Assembly (NCBI RefSeq): GCF_027489515.1
Contig: NZ_JAIXZS010000035.1
Location: 1-64,000, forward strand
Length of the DNA: 64,000 bases
Origin: Novosphingobium sp.
GTDB lineage: Bacteria > Pseudomonadota > Alphaproteobacteria > Sphingomonadales > Sphingomonadaceae
Direction of reading: 5' to 3'
Part shown: positions 54,401 through 64,000 of the stretch, in pieces
How positions within the stretch are numbered: the stretch's first letter is position 1
Layout: each line of letters starts with the position of its first letter
The notes under the pieces: generated by a model
The model's database searches: none
Told to the model about the DNA's origin: nothing
The model's input: the letters and a program-made list of their open reading frames with translations, nothing else
Position numbers and translations under genes: made by a program

Positions 54401-57400
54401 ACGCTGACGGGCATCGAAATCCTGATCGGCACCGGTTTCGACGACCGGCTCGGCGGCGGCGCAGCGAGCGAGACGATCCGCGCGGGCGATGGCAACGATA
54501 CCCTGCTCGGCAGCCTAGGCAGCGATGCGCTGGTCGGCGGCGATGGTACCGACAGCGCGGACTATTCGGGTTCGACGGCCGCGATCAACGCCGGGCTCGA
54601 TGGGCGCAGCGGCAGCGGCGGTTTTGCCGAAGGCGATCGCCTCACCGCGATCGAGCGCCTCGTCGGCTCGGGCTTCGGCGATACGCTCGCCGGCGGCACC
54701 GGCAGCGAAACGCTCGATGGCGGTGCGGGGGATGATACGCTTACCGGCTCCATCGGCGCGGACACGCTGATCGGCGGCAGCGGTTTCGACACCGCGGATT
54801 ATTCGGCCTCCACCGGCGGCGTGACGGTCGCCACCGATGGTGCCGCCGGCGGCAGCGGCGATGCGGCTGGCGATACGCTCAGCGGGATCGAACGCGTGGT
54901 CGGCTCGGCGCTCGCCGATACGCTCGGCGGCAGCACGGGTGCAGACACGCTCGAAGGTGGGGCCGGGGGCGATACGCTGACGGGCGGCGCGGGCAACGAT
55001 ACCCTGCTCGGCGGCGCGGGCGACGACGCGATCACTGGCGGCACTGGTGCTGATACCATTGATGGTGGCACCGGCATCGACCGGCTGAGCTATGCGGCAT
55101 CCACCGCGGGCATCCAGCTCAATCTCGTCACCGGCGCGGGTCTCGGCGGCGATGCTGCGGGCGATCGGGTTAGCGGGATCGAGCAGGTCGATGGGTCCGA
55201 CTTTGCCGATACGATCACCGGCAGCGGGGCGGACGAGGTGCTTTCGGGGGGGGCGGGCAACGACACGCTCGCCGGCGGTGCGGGCAGCGATATGCTCTCC
55301 GGCGGCCTTGGCAACGATGCGCTCAGCGGCGGGGCCGGGGCGGACCAGCTCGACGGCGGCACCGGATTCGATACTGCCGACTACAGCGCCAGCACGGGCG
55401 CGGTGCAGATCACGCTCGATGGCTCGACCGCGACCGGCGGCGATGCCGAGGGCGACAGCCTGACTGGCATCGAGCGCGTCGTCGGCTCGGCCTTCGGCGA
55501 TACGATCATTGGCGGTTCGGCCGCCGAAACACTCGAGGGCGGCGCCGGGAACGACACGCTCACCGGCAGCGGCGGCGGTGATACCCTGCTGGGCGGCGCG
55601 GGCGACGATCTCCTGCGCGGCGGCACGGGCGCGGACGTGCTCACCGGCGGCGACGGGTTCGATACCGCCGATTACGGAGCGTCCGATGCGGCGGTGCAGA
55701 TCGTCCTTGATGGCTCGGCGGCACAGGGCGGTGATGCCGCCGGAGACGTTCTGTCCGCGATCGAGCGCGTCAACGGCTCTGCCTTCGATGATACGATCAC
55801 CGGTAGCGCGGGTGCGGAAACGCTGTCCGGCAGCGCGGGTGACGATACGCTGACCGGCCTTGCCGGGGGCGATACACTGTCTGGCGGATCGGGCGACGAT
55901 ACCCTCGATGGCGGCGCGGGCGCAGACCGCATCGATGGCGGCAGCGGGCTCGACACAGTGACTTACGCGGCCTCGTCGGCAGCGGTCGCCGCGTCGCTTG
56001 GCGGCATCGCCGGCAGCGGCGGCGATGCCGCGGGCGATACGATCAGCAATGTCGAGGTGCTGCGCGGCTCGGCCTTCGGCGATACGCTGACCGGTCGTAG
56101 CGGGGCGGACACGCTGCTGGGCGATGCGGGCGATGATACGCTCGTCGGCACGGCCGGATCCGATACGCTCGACGGCGGAGACGGCTTCGATACCGCTGAT
56201 TATTCTGCCTCCGCCGGCGGCGTCACCGTCAATCTCGATGGCACGGTTTCCTCGGGCGGCGATGCGGCGGGCGACAGCCTTACCGCGATCGAGCGCGTGG
56301 TTGGCTCGGCCCAGGCCGATGCCCTGCGCGGCGCCGATGGCAACGATACGCTCGAGGGCGGCGGTGGCAACGATGCGCTGAGCGGCGGCGTGGGCGCAGA
56401 CCGCCTGCTCGGCCAGGCGGGAGACGACACGCTGGTCGGCGGGCTCGGTGCCGACGTGCTCGATGGCGGGCTCGGCAGCGATACAATCGACTATTCAGGC
56501 TCGGCAGCCGGGGTCAACGCCGGGCTCGACGGCGCGGCCAACACCGGCGGCGATGCGGCAGGCGACACGATCACCGGCGCCGAAGTGCTGATCGGCACCG
56601 CATTCGCCGATACGCTGCGCGGCGGCGCATCCGCAGATACCCTGCTGGGCGGCGCAGGCGACGACACGCTGCGCGCCAGCGCCGGCGCCGACGTGCTCGA
56701 TGGCGGCAGCGGCTTTGACAACGCAGACTATTCGGCGAGCAGCGCCGGGGTCACCATCAATCTCGGCGCCGGCACGGGCACCGGCGGCGATGCGGCGGGC
56801 GATACGCTGACGGGGATCGAGCAGGTCACCGGCTCCGCGCAGGCTGACCGGCTCACTGGCAGCAACAATGCAGATGTCCTCCTCGGTGGCGGCGGAGACG
56901 ACGTGCTCGCGGGCGGCCTCGGCGACGATGCGCTGAACGGCGGCAGCGGCAACGATACGTTGACTGGCGGCGCGGGCAGCGATCTGCTCGATGGCGGCGC
57001 CGGAACCGATACGGCAGACTATTCGGCATCGATCCAGGCCGTGCGCGTCGCACTCGATGGCAGCGCCAGCGCGGGCGGCGATGCCGATGGCGATACGCTG
57101 GCCGGGATCGAGATCGTGATCGGCTCGGCGCAGGGCGACAGGCTGATCGGCGCCGCCGCCAACGAGACGCTGCAGGGCGGCGCGGGCGATGACACCCTGA
57201 TCGGGGCGGGCGGCGCCGATGCGCTGATCGGCGGCGATGGCTTCGACACGGCAGACTATTCGGCCGCCACCGCCCGCATCGCCGTCGCGCTCGATGGCAG
57301 CGCGGGCACCGCGGGCGATGCCACCGGCGATACCCTCACCACGATCGAGCAGCTGATCGGCACCGGGTTCGACGATACGCTCGGCGGCTCGGCCGGGGAT

Positions 57401-60400
57401 GACACGATCCTCGGCGGCAGCGGCGCGGATACGCTGAGCGGCGCAGCCGGTAACGATACGCTCACCGGTGGCACGGGCGACGATACGCTGATCGGCGGTG
57501 CCGGGGCCGATGCGCTCGACGGCGGCATCGGCTTCGATACCGCAAGCTATGCGGCCTCGGCCAGCGCGGTCACGGTCACGCTCGGCGGCCCGGCGGGCAG
57601 TCGCGGCGATGCGGCAGGCGATACGCTGGTCAACATCGAGCAGCTGATCGGGTCGGCCTTCGACGACCGCCTCACCGGCGCTGCCGCGAACGAGATCCTG
57701 CGCGCCGGCGCGGGCAACGATACGGTCAGCGGCGGCGACGGCGATGACCAGCTTTTCGGCGAAGCCGGCGACGACACCCTTGTCGGCGGCACCGGCGCCG
57801 ACATTCTCGATGGCGGCAGCGGCAGCGATACCGTGTCCTATGCCACCTCGCTCAGCGCGGTCACGGTCAATCTCGATGGCCGCACATCGGTCGGCGGCGA
57901 TGCCGACGGCGACGTGATCGCCAATGTCGAGCGCGTGATCGGCTCGGGCTTCGATGACGTGTTCACCGGCTCCGCCAATGGCGAGCAGATCGAGGGCGGT
58001 GCGGGTGACGATCTGTTCGGCGCCAGCGCCGGGGCCGATGTGCTGACCGGCGGCGCCGGGTTCGATACCGCAGACTACAGCGCGGGCGGCGCTGCCGTCA
58101 CCGTGCGCATGGACGGGGCGGTCTCGTCCGGTGGGCTTGCCGAAGGCGATGTGCTCGCCGGCGTGGAGCGGGTGATCGGCACCGCCTTTGCCGATAGCGT
58201 CACGGGCTCGACCGGCGCCGACACAATCCTGGGGCAGGACGGCAACGACACGCTGTCGGGCGGTGCGGGGGCGGACAGCCTCTCCGGCGGCACCGGCGAC
58301 GATACCCTGATCGGCGGCGCCGGGGCGGATAGCCTCGATGGCGGCGCCGGGTTCGACAGCGCCGACTATTCGGGCGCAGGCTCGGCCGTCTCCGTGCGCA
58401 TGGACGGCGTCTCCGGCACGCTCGGTGATGGCCTCGGCGAGGTCCTCACCGGCATCGAGCGTCTCGTGGGTTCGGCGCTTGCCGACAGCCTGCTCGGCTC
58501 GGCCGGCGCCGATACGATCGAAGGCGGCGCGGGCGACGATCTGGTTCAGGGCGCAGCGGGCGACGATACGCTCTCGGGCGGTGGCGGCGACGACACGATC
58601 GAGGGCGGGCTTGGCGCGGACAGCATCGATGGCGGCGCCGGCACCGATATCGCCGATTACGCGAACTCGGCCTCCGGCGTCACGATCGCCACCAATGGCA
58701 GCACCGGCAGCGGCGGGGATGCGGCGGGCGACATGCTTGCCGGCATCGAGACCATCCGCGGCTCCGCTTATGCCGATACGCTCGGCGGCGGCACCGGCGC
58801 GGATACCTTGCTCGGCCAGTCGGGCGATGACGTGCTGGCCGGTCTCGGCGGGGCGGACGTGCTGACCGGCGGCGAAGGCTTCGATACCGCCACTTATGCA
58901 GCCTCGGCCAGCGCCGTGACGGTCGATCTCGGCGCGGGCACCGGCAGCGCTGGCGATGCCGCAGGCGATGTGCTCAGCGGGATCGAGCGGGTCGTCGGCT
59001 CCGCGCTGGCCGACCGGCTCACCGGCTCGGCGAACGCCGATGTCCTCGAAGGCGGCGGCGGCAACGATCGGCTCGATGGCGGTGCGGGGGCCGATACCCT
59101 GCTCGGCGGTGCGGGCGGCGATACGCTGATCGGCGGCACCGGCAGCGATACGCTCGACGGCGGCAGCGGTTTCGACACGGCTGATTACACCGCGAGCACC
59201 CAGGGCGTCACCGTTTACAACAACGGGATCGATCCCGGCTCGGGCGGCGCCGCCACGGGCGACGTCCTCATCGATATCGAGCGCGTGCTCGGTTCTGCCT
59301 TCGCCGATACCTTGGTCGGCGATGCCACGGCCGAGACGCTGACCGGCAACGAAGGCAACGATGTGATCGAGGGCGGCGCGGGGGCCGATACCATCGATGG
59401 CGGCGCGGGCTTCGATACTGCGTCCTATGAACACGCGGCCGCTGCGGTCACCGTCAGCCTCGCGGCGGGCGGCGGTAGTGGAGGCGGCAGCGCGGGCGAA
59501 GCGGCGGGTGACGTGCTCACCGGCATCGAGCGGCTGCTCGGTTCGGACTACGCCGATACGCTGATCGGCGGCGCGGCGGCCAACACGCTCGAAGGCGGCG
59601 CGGGGGATGATACCCTCGTCGCCGGCGCGGGCACCGATGCGCTGATTGGCGGGACCGGCAACGACACAGCCGACTATTCGGGCGCGGGCGGCGCGATCAC
59701 CATCGCGCTCGATGGCAGCGCGGGCAGCGGTGATATCGCCGCGGGCGACCGGCTGACCGGTGTCGAAGGGGTGATCGGCTCGGGCTTTGCCGATACGATC
59801 ACCGGCGCATTCTCCAACGATACGCTGAGCGGCGGCGGCGGGAACGACACGCTCTCCGGCGGCACCGGGGCCGATACCCTGCAGGGCGGCGCGGGCAACG
59901 ATCTGCTCTCGGGTGATGGCGGCGCCGACGTACTCGATGGCGGCACCGGCATCGATACCGTCAGCTATGCGGGCTCGGTCGGCGGTGTCACCGTCGATCT
60001 TGCTGCCGGCACCGCCAGCGGAGGCGATGCGGCGGGCGATACTTACCTCGCGGTCGAGCGCTTCACCGGCTCGCGCGGCAGCGATGCCTTTATCGGTGCC
60101 GGCGCCGACGACTGGTTCGACGGGTTCGACGGCAACGACACGCTCTCCGGCGGAGCGGGCAATGACACCTTGCTCGGCGGTATCGGCGACGACACCATCG
60201 CGGGCGGCGCCGGCGCCGATACCATCGACGGCGGTGCGGGCTATGACAGCGCCGATTATTCGGGTTCGGCCGCCGCCGTCACCATCCGCACCGGCGGCAC
60301 GTCCAGCGGCGGCGATGCGCAAGGCGATACGCTTGCCAACATCGAGCGCGTCAGCGGCTCCGCCTTTGCCGACCGCTTCGAAGGTCGCAGCGCAGACGAG

Positions 60401-63400
60401 GAATTCGTCGGCGGCGCGGGTGACGATGTCTTCATCGCCTCGGGCGGCGCCGATATCTATCGCGGCGATGCGGGCAGCGACGTGGCCGACTACTCGGCCT
60501 CCACCAGTAGCGGCATGCTTATCTACATGGACGGCGGCTTCGGCGCGACCGGCGATGCGGCGGGCGACCGCCTGTTCGATGTCGAGACAGTGATCGGCTC
60601 GGCGCAGAACGACACCGTCGTCGCCGCGGCGACCGGCTCGACGATCCAGGCGGGCGGCGGCAACGATACGCTCACCGGCGCCGATGGGGCCGATGTGCTC
60701 GATGGCGGCGATGGCGATGACACGATCGTCAGCGGGCTCGGCGCCGATCAGATCACCGGCGGGCTCGGCACTGATATCGTCGACTACCGCAATTCGAATG
60801 CGGCGGTCACCGTGACCAACAACGGTTCGGCAGGCTCGGGCGGCTGGGCTGCGGGCGATGTCCTGACCGGGGTCGAGGTGATCTACGGCTCGATCAACTA
60901 TGGCGACACGCTGCGTGGCGGCACGCTGGCGGCATCCTCGCTGCTGGGCTGGGGCGGCAACGATACCTTCGTGTCGTTCGGTCAGGCCGACGCCATCGAC
61001 GGCGGCACCGGCACCGATACGGTCGATTATTCGGCCAGTCTCGCGGGCGTCATCGTCCGGCTCGATGGCACAGCCTCGAACGGCGGCGACGCGGCGGGCG
61101 ACACGATCACCGGCGTCGAACGCGTGATCGGCTCGGCGCTCGCCGATACGCTGATCGGCGCGGGCTTCAACGAAACGCTCAGCGGCGGCGCGGGCGATGA
61201 TACGCTGGTCGGCGGCAGCGGGGCGGATACGCTCGATGGCGGCAGCGGTTTCGATACGGCGGACTATTCCTCCGCTGGCGGCGTGATCGTGCGCATGGAC
61301 GGCACCGCCGGCAGCGCAGGTGAGGCCAACGGCGACGTGCTCACCGGCATCGAGCGGGTGATCGGCTCGGCGCTGTCCGACGTGATCTACGGCTCGGCCA
61401 ATGCCGATACCATCGTCGGCGGCGCGGGGGACGATGTGCTCGCGCCCGGTCTCGGCGCCGATACGCTCGATGGCGGTGCGGGGATCGATACTGTGGACTA
61501 CACGGGTTCGGGCAGCGCGCTCACCGTCAACCTCACCAATGCTTCACTCTCCACCGGCCTTGCCCAGGGGGATACCTACACCAACATCGAAGTCTGGTCG
61601 CTTTCGGCGCTGGGGGACACGTTCCTCGGCTCGGCCGGTGCGGAGACGGTCTACGGCAACGATGGCAACGATACACTCGATGCCGGCGCCGGGAACGATA
61701 TGCTTTATGGCGGCAACGGCAATGATACCCTGATCGGTGGCGCGGGGGCCGATACGATCGACGGCGGCGCAGGCACCGATACGGTCGATTATTCCGCCTC
61801 GGGCGCGGGCATCACGATCAATCTCGGCACCGGCACCAACAACACCGGCGGCGATGCCGAGGGCGATTTCTTCACGCCCGGCACGGTCGAGAACGCGCTC
61901 GGTTCGGCCAGCGACGATACGATCACCGGCAGCGCCGGCGCGAACAGCCTCAGGGGCGGCGCGGGCGATGACGTGATCCTCGGCGGCGCCGGGGCCGACG
62001 CGCTGGATGGTGGCACCGGCACTGATACGGTGAGCTATCTCGCCGCGACCGCAGCGGTTACCGTCAACCTGCTTGCCGGCACCGGCACCGGAGGGGAGGC
62101 GCAAGGTGATACGCTCGCCGGATTCGAAAACATCCAGGGCGGCAACGGCGCCGATACGCTCACCGGCGATGGCAGTGCCAATACCGTCTGGGGCAGCTTC
62201 GGCAACGATACGATTTCCGGCGGCGGGGGCAGCGATACCCTCTTCGGCGAGGATGGCGACGATACGATCGAAGGCGGCGCCGGGGCGGATACGCTGAGCG
62301 GCGGCAGCGGCGCCAACACCCTCAGCTATGGCAATGCGGGGTCTGCCATTTCCGTCAGTCTGGCGAACGGAACCGGCACGCTGGGCGATGCGGCGGGCGA
62401 TACGTTCTCCGGCTTTGCCAATATCACCGGCTCGGCCTTCAACGACATCCTCGTCGGCAGCGGTGGCGGCAATCTCATTCGCGGCGGGGCCGGCGATGAT
62501 CAGATCGACGGCGCCGCCGGCAGCGACACGCTGCTGGGCGATGCTGGCAACGACACGTTCCTCGGCGGCACGGGCTTCGATTACATGGACGGCGGCGCAG
62601 GCACCGACACGGTCGACTATTCGGCGGCGGGCGGCGCAGTCACCGCCGATCTCAACAGCGGCAACGGCACCGGCGGCGATGCGCTGGGCGACAGCTACGT
62701 CGGCATCGAGAACCTCACCGGCAGTGCCTCGGGCGATACGCTGCAGGGCAATAGCGGCAACAACGTGCTCACCGGCGGCGATGGCGATGATGCGCTGATC
62801 GGGCTTGGCGGCAACGACACCATCCTGGGCGGCAACGGCAATGACCGGATTTCGGGCGGCGCCGGTGCCGATGCGCTCGATGGCGGCGCGGGCAACAATA
62901 TCCTGTTCTTCGGCACCAACGCCAATTTTCCGGACAGCGTATCGGTCTCCGCCGGGGTCACCGTCAATCTCGATGGCGTGACCCTTGGCGTCGGCGGCGA
63001 TGCGGCGGGCGATACCTACCGCAACTTCCAGATCATCTATCTCACCAACCAGGCCGATAGCGTGACCGGCACCACGGCGGCCGAATGGTTCCGCGGCCTT
63101 GGCGGTGCCGATGCGATCAACGGCGGCGGCGGCATCGATACGGTGAGCTATTACGGCTCCGGCGCGGTCACCGTCGGGCTCGACGGCACCGCCGGCAGCG
63201 GCGGCGAGGCCCAGGGCGATGTGCTCACCAATGTCGAGATCCTGCAGGGTACGCAGTTTGACGACCTGCTGTGGGGCGGAACCGGCAACAACACGCTCTA
63301 TGGCATGGAAGGCAACGATACCCTGCGCGGCGATTCCGGCAGCGACCTGCTCGATGGCGGCAGCGGCTCGGATACCGTCAGCTATGCCGCGTCGGGCGCG

Positions 63401-64000
63401 GGCGTCAGCGCCAGCCTGCTGGCGGGCAGCGGCAGCGCCGGCGATGCGGCGGGCGATACCTATGTCGGGATCGAGAACCTCGCCGGTTCAGGCAGCAACG
63501 ATACCCTGCTCGGCAATGGCAATGCCAACGCGCTCACCGGCGGCGCGGGCGACGATTTCCTGCGCGGCGGTGGCGGTGCCGATACGCTCACCGGCGGCAA
63601 TGGCTTCGATACGGCCGACTATTCGGATTCGACCGCGGCCGTCTCTGTCTTTCTCGATGGCACCGCAGCCAACGGCGGCTTCGCCCAGGGCGATGTGCTG
63701 ACCTCGATCGAGGGACTCGTCGGCTCGGACTTCAACGATACGCTGGTCGGCTCGAACTCGAACGAAACCATCAGCGGCGGCGATGGCAACGATACGATCA
63801 GCGGCTTCGTCGGCGATGACACGCTGAACGGCGACAACGGCAACGATGTCTTGAACGGCGGCACCGGGGCCGATACCGTCGATGGCGGCGCAGGCACTGA
63901 TAGCATGACGTACGCCAGTTCGACTGGCGGGGTGACGGCGTGGCTCGATGGCACCGCCGGTTCGGGCAACGAGGCGACCGGTGACCGCATCACCGGTGTC
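45464..64000 (+). CDS. Giant RTX-repeat secreted protein/adhesin, C-terminus beyond window
   Basis: The frame starts at ATG 45464 (GAGG four bases upstream) and is open for 6,179 codons to the window end, so the product exceeds 600 kDa. Residues 1-150 form an N-terminal region with a beta-rich part ([18 protein letters not shown]). A Gln/Ala/Lys-rich linker follows, then a domain around 250-450 ([13 protein letters not shown]). From about residue 450 Ca2+-binding nonapeptides (GGxGxDxLx) alternate with a conserved 45-residue unit (consensus around [15 protein letters not shown] and [19 protein letters not shown]). It is the likely substrate of the adjacent exporter. The C-terminal secretion signal must lie outside the window. 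Confidence 0.93.
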   Translation, partial: MVNKVRAKSGSTGKLRGGKASAGLAPDAKGPASGEGTDAVVHKQDIGAAKVVQLDADDKARLGIKYAPFKVEIADVDVVLVFNDRSRIIIPGMALAAFSGRKPVILFADKEFSADQAVGMVGEITPQNPGLELHLSSADATKPAEAAKPPAAVQPEDSAQAQAEAAAKEEKQHKSDETGKALTEKISDSQPQSPSTPGVQSPRAADPAPDDALGPAGIGKLVPKLTFELFNSEGVTRSTENGETVIKGDTGGPDSSKNSGFRAQSAPESIDGTSGSDVIFADDPAHAPQGNSFRVLNVVAEVPAKGLDLLEVLIPSLPAGYGIVNGTLTEKGWLVSVDQAKITKLTTTVDETGKTVPVPASQSHFSFELELTYKLPPTATAAGDNGFKDEFYLPVLLGLSSDGKTSTFAVSVSTHFGIRDVTDEAGMTVKDPVTGEPIYVLFSNPPGTNISAGAGDDHIHAGAGADRIDGGTGFDFADYHLSGEGVDANLGSGKGKGGAAEGDSYVSVEGLIGSDFDDRLTGDGGDNTLIGGKGADVLDGGAGTDTVDYTHALDGAPVGTEGIEVFLDGAPARGGEAEGDRLTSVEHVIATDRDDTIHGGAAGEWIEAGAGDDRLISSAGADRFDGGAGTDTLDYSGAASGVDARLDGTAGKGGDAAGDTATGVENLIGSAYDDVLTGDGGDNRITGGAGADRIDGAGGVDTVDFSTSDVAVEVYLDGRTSRGGEAEGDTYANIEILNGSAFGDRLVGGRGEETLSGGAGDDVLEGGFGADALDGGAGLDIASYAGSAAAVQVALDGSLRDGGDAVGDVFTSIEGLEGSSFGDTLLGSAGGDVLRGLGGDDLLAGLGGADALEGGAGFDTADYSGSRFGVTVRLDGTLSEGGDADGDRLTGIEKVVGSAHDDILLGAGAVETLSGGDGDDSLAGGAGADTLIGGGGIDTADYTGSGAGVTVSLDGTAGRGGDAAGDVLRGIETLAGSAFADRLGGDAGDNVLQGGAGDDTLTGDFGADTLAGGDGFDTADYASAGGAVTVRLDGNASSGDIAEGDRLSGIERLVGGAYADTLIGDSADNTLEGGAGDDTLRGGLGADALVGGSGADTADYSDSAAAVQIDLAAGTGLGGSAAGDTFRGIENLTGSDQADRLSGDAGANRLSGGSGDDVLAGGGGADLLQGGEGLDTADYSGSRAAVAVALDGSAGSGGDAAGDQLQGIEALTGSAFADRLSGNEGTNTLDGGAGNDVLTGLGGADRLVGGAGFDTADYSLSATGVVVGTDGAVGLGGDAQGDTLTGIERVLGSAFDDRLSGGTDADTLDGGAGNDRLDGGAGADRLIGGLGTDIADYARSEAGVNAGLDGGANTGGDAEGDTYSGVEGISGSAFGDTLRGSADADVLLGQGGNDTLFGSAGADVLDGGAGSDSADYSASDAGVRIDLSLGSASGGDAEGDTLAGLEGVIGSDFADSLDGSAASERLIGGGGDDIIEGRGGADVLDGGDGIDTVSYEDSRTGISLTLDGTAGESGDAEGDSVTGFEHVVGSDYNDRITGVGAAEIFEGGGGDDRLSGAGGNDTLIGDTGDDVLNGGAGADTLEGGLGFDTAAYDGSAAAITIDLGAGSGAGGDAQGDRLSGIESVLGSAFDDRLTGGAAAERLSGGDGDDVLSGAAGDDTLLGGAGDDVIDGGSGADAIDGGAGHDRVDYSLSGSGVSVYLDGVTGFGGTATGDTLASIEDVTGSGYDDMLSGAGADETLRGGGGNDLLAGRAGADLLDGGAGFDTADYGTSAAGVTVDLATGTGTGGDAEGDTLVSVERLLGSSGADTLSGADGEETIEGGAGDDALSGRAGADTLLGGAGNDSLYGGEGADTLDGGSGFDTVDYSASSEAIVAGLGGSIGIGGDAQGDTLTGIERLVGSAFGDRLLGSLNDDMLEGGAGDDTLIGGEGNDTLRGGAGNDTLDGGAGADRIDGGEGLDTVDYGSSAAAVTVRLDGTVSTGGDADGDQLLGIENLTGSAYDDTLIGDAAAETISGGAGDDTIQGGAGDDRLLGGSGDDALSGGLGADVIDGGSGINTASYASAAAGVSIDLSGAVGTAGEATGDTLANIQRLVGSAFADTLGGGAGSETILAGAGDDALRGSVGADVLDGGSGTDLVDYSTSDGAVTVALDGSIGIGGDAAGDQLSRIEGVIGSSLDDRLSGSATANVLGGGAGNDTLAGGGGDDTLLGGAGNDLLDGGAGSDLIDGGEGADTVDYADSSSGVSVSVDGSVSTGGAAEGDRLVGVENLIGSAFADTLRGTAADDSLVGGAGDDVLAGRGGADQLVGGAGYDTADYGDAAAAVTVSLASGLGTAGDAAGDRLESIERLLGSSFADSLTGSSQADTLDGGAGNDVLSGLGGDDIILGGAGDDMIDGGAGADAIDGGLGRDTVDYSASLVGVTVTLAGGTSASGLAEGDVLTGIEEVIGSADDDAITGGAADETLRGGAGDDILRGGAGADLLDGGAGTDTADYSRAAAGIALSLVTGGSGGEAAGDSFAGIEIVEGSAFADTIAGSDSDDTLRGRGGGDRLDGGLGADLLDGGAGSDTLRGGAGADMLLGGAGSDTADYSTSAAGIAINLDGSLSAGGDAQGDTLSSIENAIGSAFDDAITGTSQGETLDGGAGNDVLSGQGGSDTLLGGAGDDRLTGGIGADRLDGGLGFDTASYADSAAGVTVRLDGGPASGGDAEGDVLTGIEGVIGSAQNDTIIGGTADDRLDGGAGDDALTGGAGDDILLGGSGDDVIVGGLGADQIDGGTGSNTASYSGAAAGVAVDLSGAAGTGGEAAGDTLTGIARLIGSAFADTLGGGDGAETILGGAGDDMLLGSAGNDLLDGGSGSDTVSYAGSGSAVTAYLDGRAGSGGDGAGDVLTAIEGLVGSAFDDQLSGSDNADLLDGGTGNDTLRGGGGSDTLTGGAGNDVIVGGDGADAIDGGLGADTASYADATSAVTVSLDGSAGSGGAAGDTLTGIEILIGTGFDDRLGGGAASETIRAGDGNDTLLGSLGSDALVGGDGTDSADYSGSTAAINAGLDGRSGSGGFAEGDRLTAIERLVGSGFGDTLAGGTGSETLDGGAGDDTLTGSIGADTLIGGSGFDTADYSASTGGVTVATDGAAGGSGDAAGDTLSGIERVVGSALADTLGGSTGADTLEGGAGGDTLTGGAGNDTLLGGAGDDAITGGTGADTIDGGTGIDRLSYAASTAGIQLNLVTGAGLGGDAAGDRVSGIEQVDGSDFADTITGSGADEVLSGGAGNDTLAGGAGSDMLSGGLGNDALSGGAGADQLDGGTGFDTADYSASTGAVQITLDGSTATGGDAEGDSLTGIERVVGSAFGDTIIGGSAAETLEGGAGNDTLTGSGGGDTLLGGAGDDLLRGGTGADVLTGGDGFDTADYGASDAAVQIVLDGSAAQGGDAAGDVLSAIERVNGSAFDDTITGSAGAETLSGSAGDDTLTGLAGGDTLSGGSGDDTLDGGAGADRIDGGSGLDTVTYAASSAAVAASLGGIAGSGGDAAGDTISNVEVLRGSAFGDTLTGRSGADTLLGDAGDDTLVGTAGSDTLDGGDGFDTADYSASAGGVTVNLDGTVSSGGDAAGDSLTAIERVVGSAQADALRGADGNDTLEGGGGNDALSGGVGADRLLGQAGDDTLVGGLGADVLDGGLGSDTIDYSGSAAGVNAGLDGAANTGGDAAGDTITGAEVLIGTAFADTLRGGASADTLLGGAGDDTLRASAGADVLDGGSGFDNADYSASSAGVTINLGAGTGTGGDAAGDTLTGIEQVTGSAQADRLTGSNNADVLLGGGGDDVLAGGLGDDALNGGSGNDTLTGGAGSDLLDGGAGTDTADYSASIQAVRVALDGSASAGGDADGDTLAGIEIVIGSAQGDRLIGAAANETLQGGAGDDTLIGAGGADALIGGDGFDTADYSAATARIAVALDGSAGTAGDATGDTLTTIEQLIGTGFDDTLGGSAGDDTILGGSGADTLSGAAGNDTLTGGTGDDTLIGGAGADALDGGIGFDTASYAASASAVTVTLGGPAGSRGDAAGDTLVNIEQLIGSAFDDRLTGAAANEILRAGAGNDTVSGGDGDDQLFGEAGDDTLVGGTGADILDGGSGSDTVSYATSLSAVTVNLDGRTSVGGDADGDVIANVERVIGSGFDDVFTGSANGEQIEGGAGDDLFGASAGADVLTGGAGFDTADYSAGGAAVTVRMDGAVSSGGLAEGDVLAGVERVIGTAFADSVTGSTGADTILGQDGNDTLSGGAGADSLSGGTGDDTLIGGAGADSLDGGAGFDSADYSGAGSAVSVRMDGVSGTLGDGLGEVLTGIERLVGSALADSLLGSAGADTIEGGAGDDLVQGAAGDDTLSGGGGDDTIEGGLGADSIDGGAGTDIADYANSASGVTIATNGSTGSGGDAAGDMLAGIETIRGSAYADTLGGGTGADTLLGQSGDDVLAGLGGADVLTGGEGFDTATYAASASAVTVDLGAGTGSAGDAAGDVLSGIERVVGSALADRLTGSANADVLEGGGGNDRLDGGAGADTLLGGAGGDTLIGGTGSDTLDGGSGFDTADYTASTQGVTVYNNGIDPGSGGAATGDVLIDIERVLGSAFADTLVGDATAETLTGNEGNDVIEGGAGADTIDGGAGFDTASYEHAAAAVTVSLAAGGGSGGGSAGEAAGDVLTGIERLLGSDYADTLIGGAAANTLEGGAGDDTLVAGAGTDALIGGTGNDTADYSGAGGAITIALDGSAGSGDIAAGDRLTGVEGVIGSGFADTITGAFSNDTLSGGGGNDTLSGGTGADTLQGGAGNDLLSGDGGADVLDGGTGIDTVSYAGSVGGVTVDLAAGTASGGDAAGDTYLAVERFTGSRGSDAFIGAGADDWFDGFDGNDTLSGGAGNDTLLGGIGDDTIAGGAGADTIDGGAGYDSADYSGSAAAVTIRTGGTSSGGDAQGDTLANIERVSGSAFADRFEGRSADEEFVGGAGDDVFIASGGADIYRGDAGSDVADYSASTSSGMLIYMDGGFGATGDAAGDRLFDVETVIGSAQNDTVVAAATGSTIQAGGGNDTLTGADGADVLDGGDGDDTIVSGLGADQITGGLGTDIVDYRNSNAAVTVTNNGSAGSGGWAAGDVLTGVEVIYGSINYGDTLRGGTLAASSLLGWGGNDTFVSFGQADAIDGGTGTDTVDYSASLAGVIVRLDGTASNGGDAAGDTITGVERVIGSALADTLIGAGFNETLSGGAGDDTLVGGSGADTLDGGSGFDTADYSSAGGVIVRMDGTAGSAGEANGDVLTGIERVIGSALSDVIYGSANADTIVGGAGDDVLAPGLGADTLDGGAGIDTVDYTGSGSALTVNLTNASLSTGLAQGDTYTNIEVWSLSALGDTFLGSAGAETVYGNDGNDTLDAGAGNDMLYGGNGNDTLIGGAGADTIDGGAGTDTVDYSASGAGITINLGTGTNNTGGDAEGDFFTPGTVENALGSASDDTITGSAGANSLRGGAGDDVILGGAGADALDGGTGTDTVSYLAATAAVTVNLLAGTGTGGEAQGDTLAGFENIQGGNGADTLTGDGSANTVWGSFGNDTISGGGGSDTLFGEDGDDTIEGGAGADTLSGGSGANTLSYGNAGSAISVSLANGTGTLGDAAGDTFSGFANITGSAFNDILVGSGGGNLIRGGAGDDQIDGAAGSDTLLGDAGNDTFLGGTGFDYMDGGAGTDTVDYSAAGGAVTADLNSGNGTGGDALGDSYVGIENLTGSASGDTLQGNSGNNVLTGGDGDDALIGLGGNDTILGGNGNDRISGGAGADALDGGAGNNILFFGTNANFPDSVSVSAGVTVNLDGVTLGVGGDAAGDTYRNFQIIYLTNQADSVTGTTAAEWFRGLGGADAINGGGGIDTVSYYGSGAVTVGLDGTAGSGGEAQGDVLTNVEILQGTQFDDLLWGGTGNNTLYGMEGNDTLRGDSGSDLLDGGSGSDTVSYAASGAGVSASLLAGSGSAGDAAGDTYVGIENLAGSGSNDTLLGNGNANALTGGAGDDFLRGGGGADTLTGGNGFDTADYSDSTAAVSVFLDGTAANGGFAQGDVLTSIEGLVGSDFNDTLVGSNSNETISGGDGNDTISGFVGDDTLNGDNGNDVLNGGTGADTVDGGAGTDSMTYASSTGGVTAWLDGTAGSGNEATGDRITGV
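46814..64000 (+). repeat. In-frame RTX module array
   Basis: The coding sequence repeats in modules marked by DYS/SYA. The distances between successive markers are mostly 237 or 291 bp (79 or 97 codons). For example ten consecutive 237-bp steps run from 47573 to 49943, followed by 291, 291, 237, 291, 291, 291, 237 and 291. The 54-bp difference equals two RTX nonapeptides. I estimate roughly 65 modules in the window. The DNA of the copies is diverged, so this is an old protein-level repeat. Confidence 0.9.

Noticed and set aside
46256..60322. Very long minus-strand open frames opposite the RTX array (for example 46256-50515 and 56495-60322)
   Set aside because: They are mirror images of the repetitive GC-rich coding strand, have Ala/Ile/Gly low-complexity translations and no starts or ribosome-binding sites of note; the plus-strand frame shows clear RTX motifs.
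46814..64000. Periodic repeats as a possible CRISPR or satellite array
   Set aside because: The repeats are in frame, encode RTX nonapeptides and diverge at the nucleotide level; no identical repeat/spacer pattern exists.

Overview
The window is a high-GC chromosomal segment from an alphaproteobacterium, most likely a member of the Sphingomonadales (Erythrobacter, Novosphingobium or a relative). That placement is inferred from gene content and protein style (MmcB-type DNA repair protein, DUF1289 protein, PAS-type hypothetical, HlyD/TonB set, strong G/C third-position bias), not from a database search. It has three parts.

Part 1 (1-20188) is ordinary core genome. It holds the start of rpmB, tadA, a VOC-fold protein, a secreted T2 RNase overlapping nadC, a LytTR response regulator with its LytS-like kinase, an HD-domain protein, and an envelope group (PDZ-M48 protease, DsbA-like oxidoreductase, BepA-like M48/TPR protease). 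It continues with an esterase, a PAS-like protein, a CoA-ester lyase, a DUF2141 protein overlapping a fatty-acid-hydroxylase-type membrane enzyme, a DEAD-box helicase, an M20 peptidase, a DUF1289 protein, an alginate-export-type porin, a TMEM165/UPF0016 manganese exporter preceded by a recognisable yybP-ykoY Mn2+ riboswitch, an MmcB-family protein and tRNA-Arg(CCG).

Part 2 (20189-29547) is a 9.4-kb integrated element in the 3' end of tRNA-Arg, bounded by a 52-bp direct repeat with one mismatch. It encodes a P4-type primase-helicase, an HNH nuclease, a full-length HK97-fold major capsid protein, several small unknown proteins, a ribbon-helix-helix regulator, an AlpA-like protein and a tyrosine integrase. 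No terminase, portal, protease or complete tail gene is present, so it looks like a phage satellite or a strongly reduced prophage. It also carries a candidate replication origin (inverted clusters of GTGACG around 27 bp of alternating purine-pyrimidine), a promoter between the arms of a perfect 17-bp inverted repeat, an operator-like palindrome at the RHH gene, and paired repeats near both ends that could be integrase arm sites.

Part 3 (29599-64000) returns to chromosome: phosphomannomutase, a GNAT acetyltransferase, gamma-glutamyltranspeptidase and a TonB-dependent receptor with an intrinsic terminator. The last 27 kb is a type I secretion locus for a giant RTX protein. An HlyD adaptor gene diverges from an operon-like series: ABC exporter, a MotB-like protein with a membrane Asp, a MotA/ExbB-like channel protein with a long coiled-coil tail, a PilZ protein with intact c-di-GMP motifs, a TolC-type outer-membrane protein with a long Pro/Ala-rich N-terminal extension, and a giant RTX protein open for at least 6,179 codons and running off the window. 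This parallels Salmonella SPI-4 (SiiA-F), in which a MotAB-like proton channel partners a type I exporter of a giant adhesin. The PilZ gene suggests direct second-messenger control. This locus is the most interesting system in the window.
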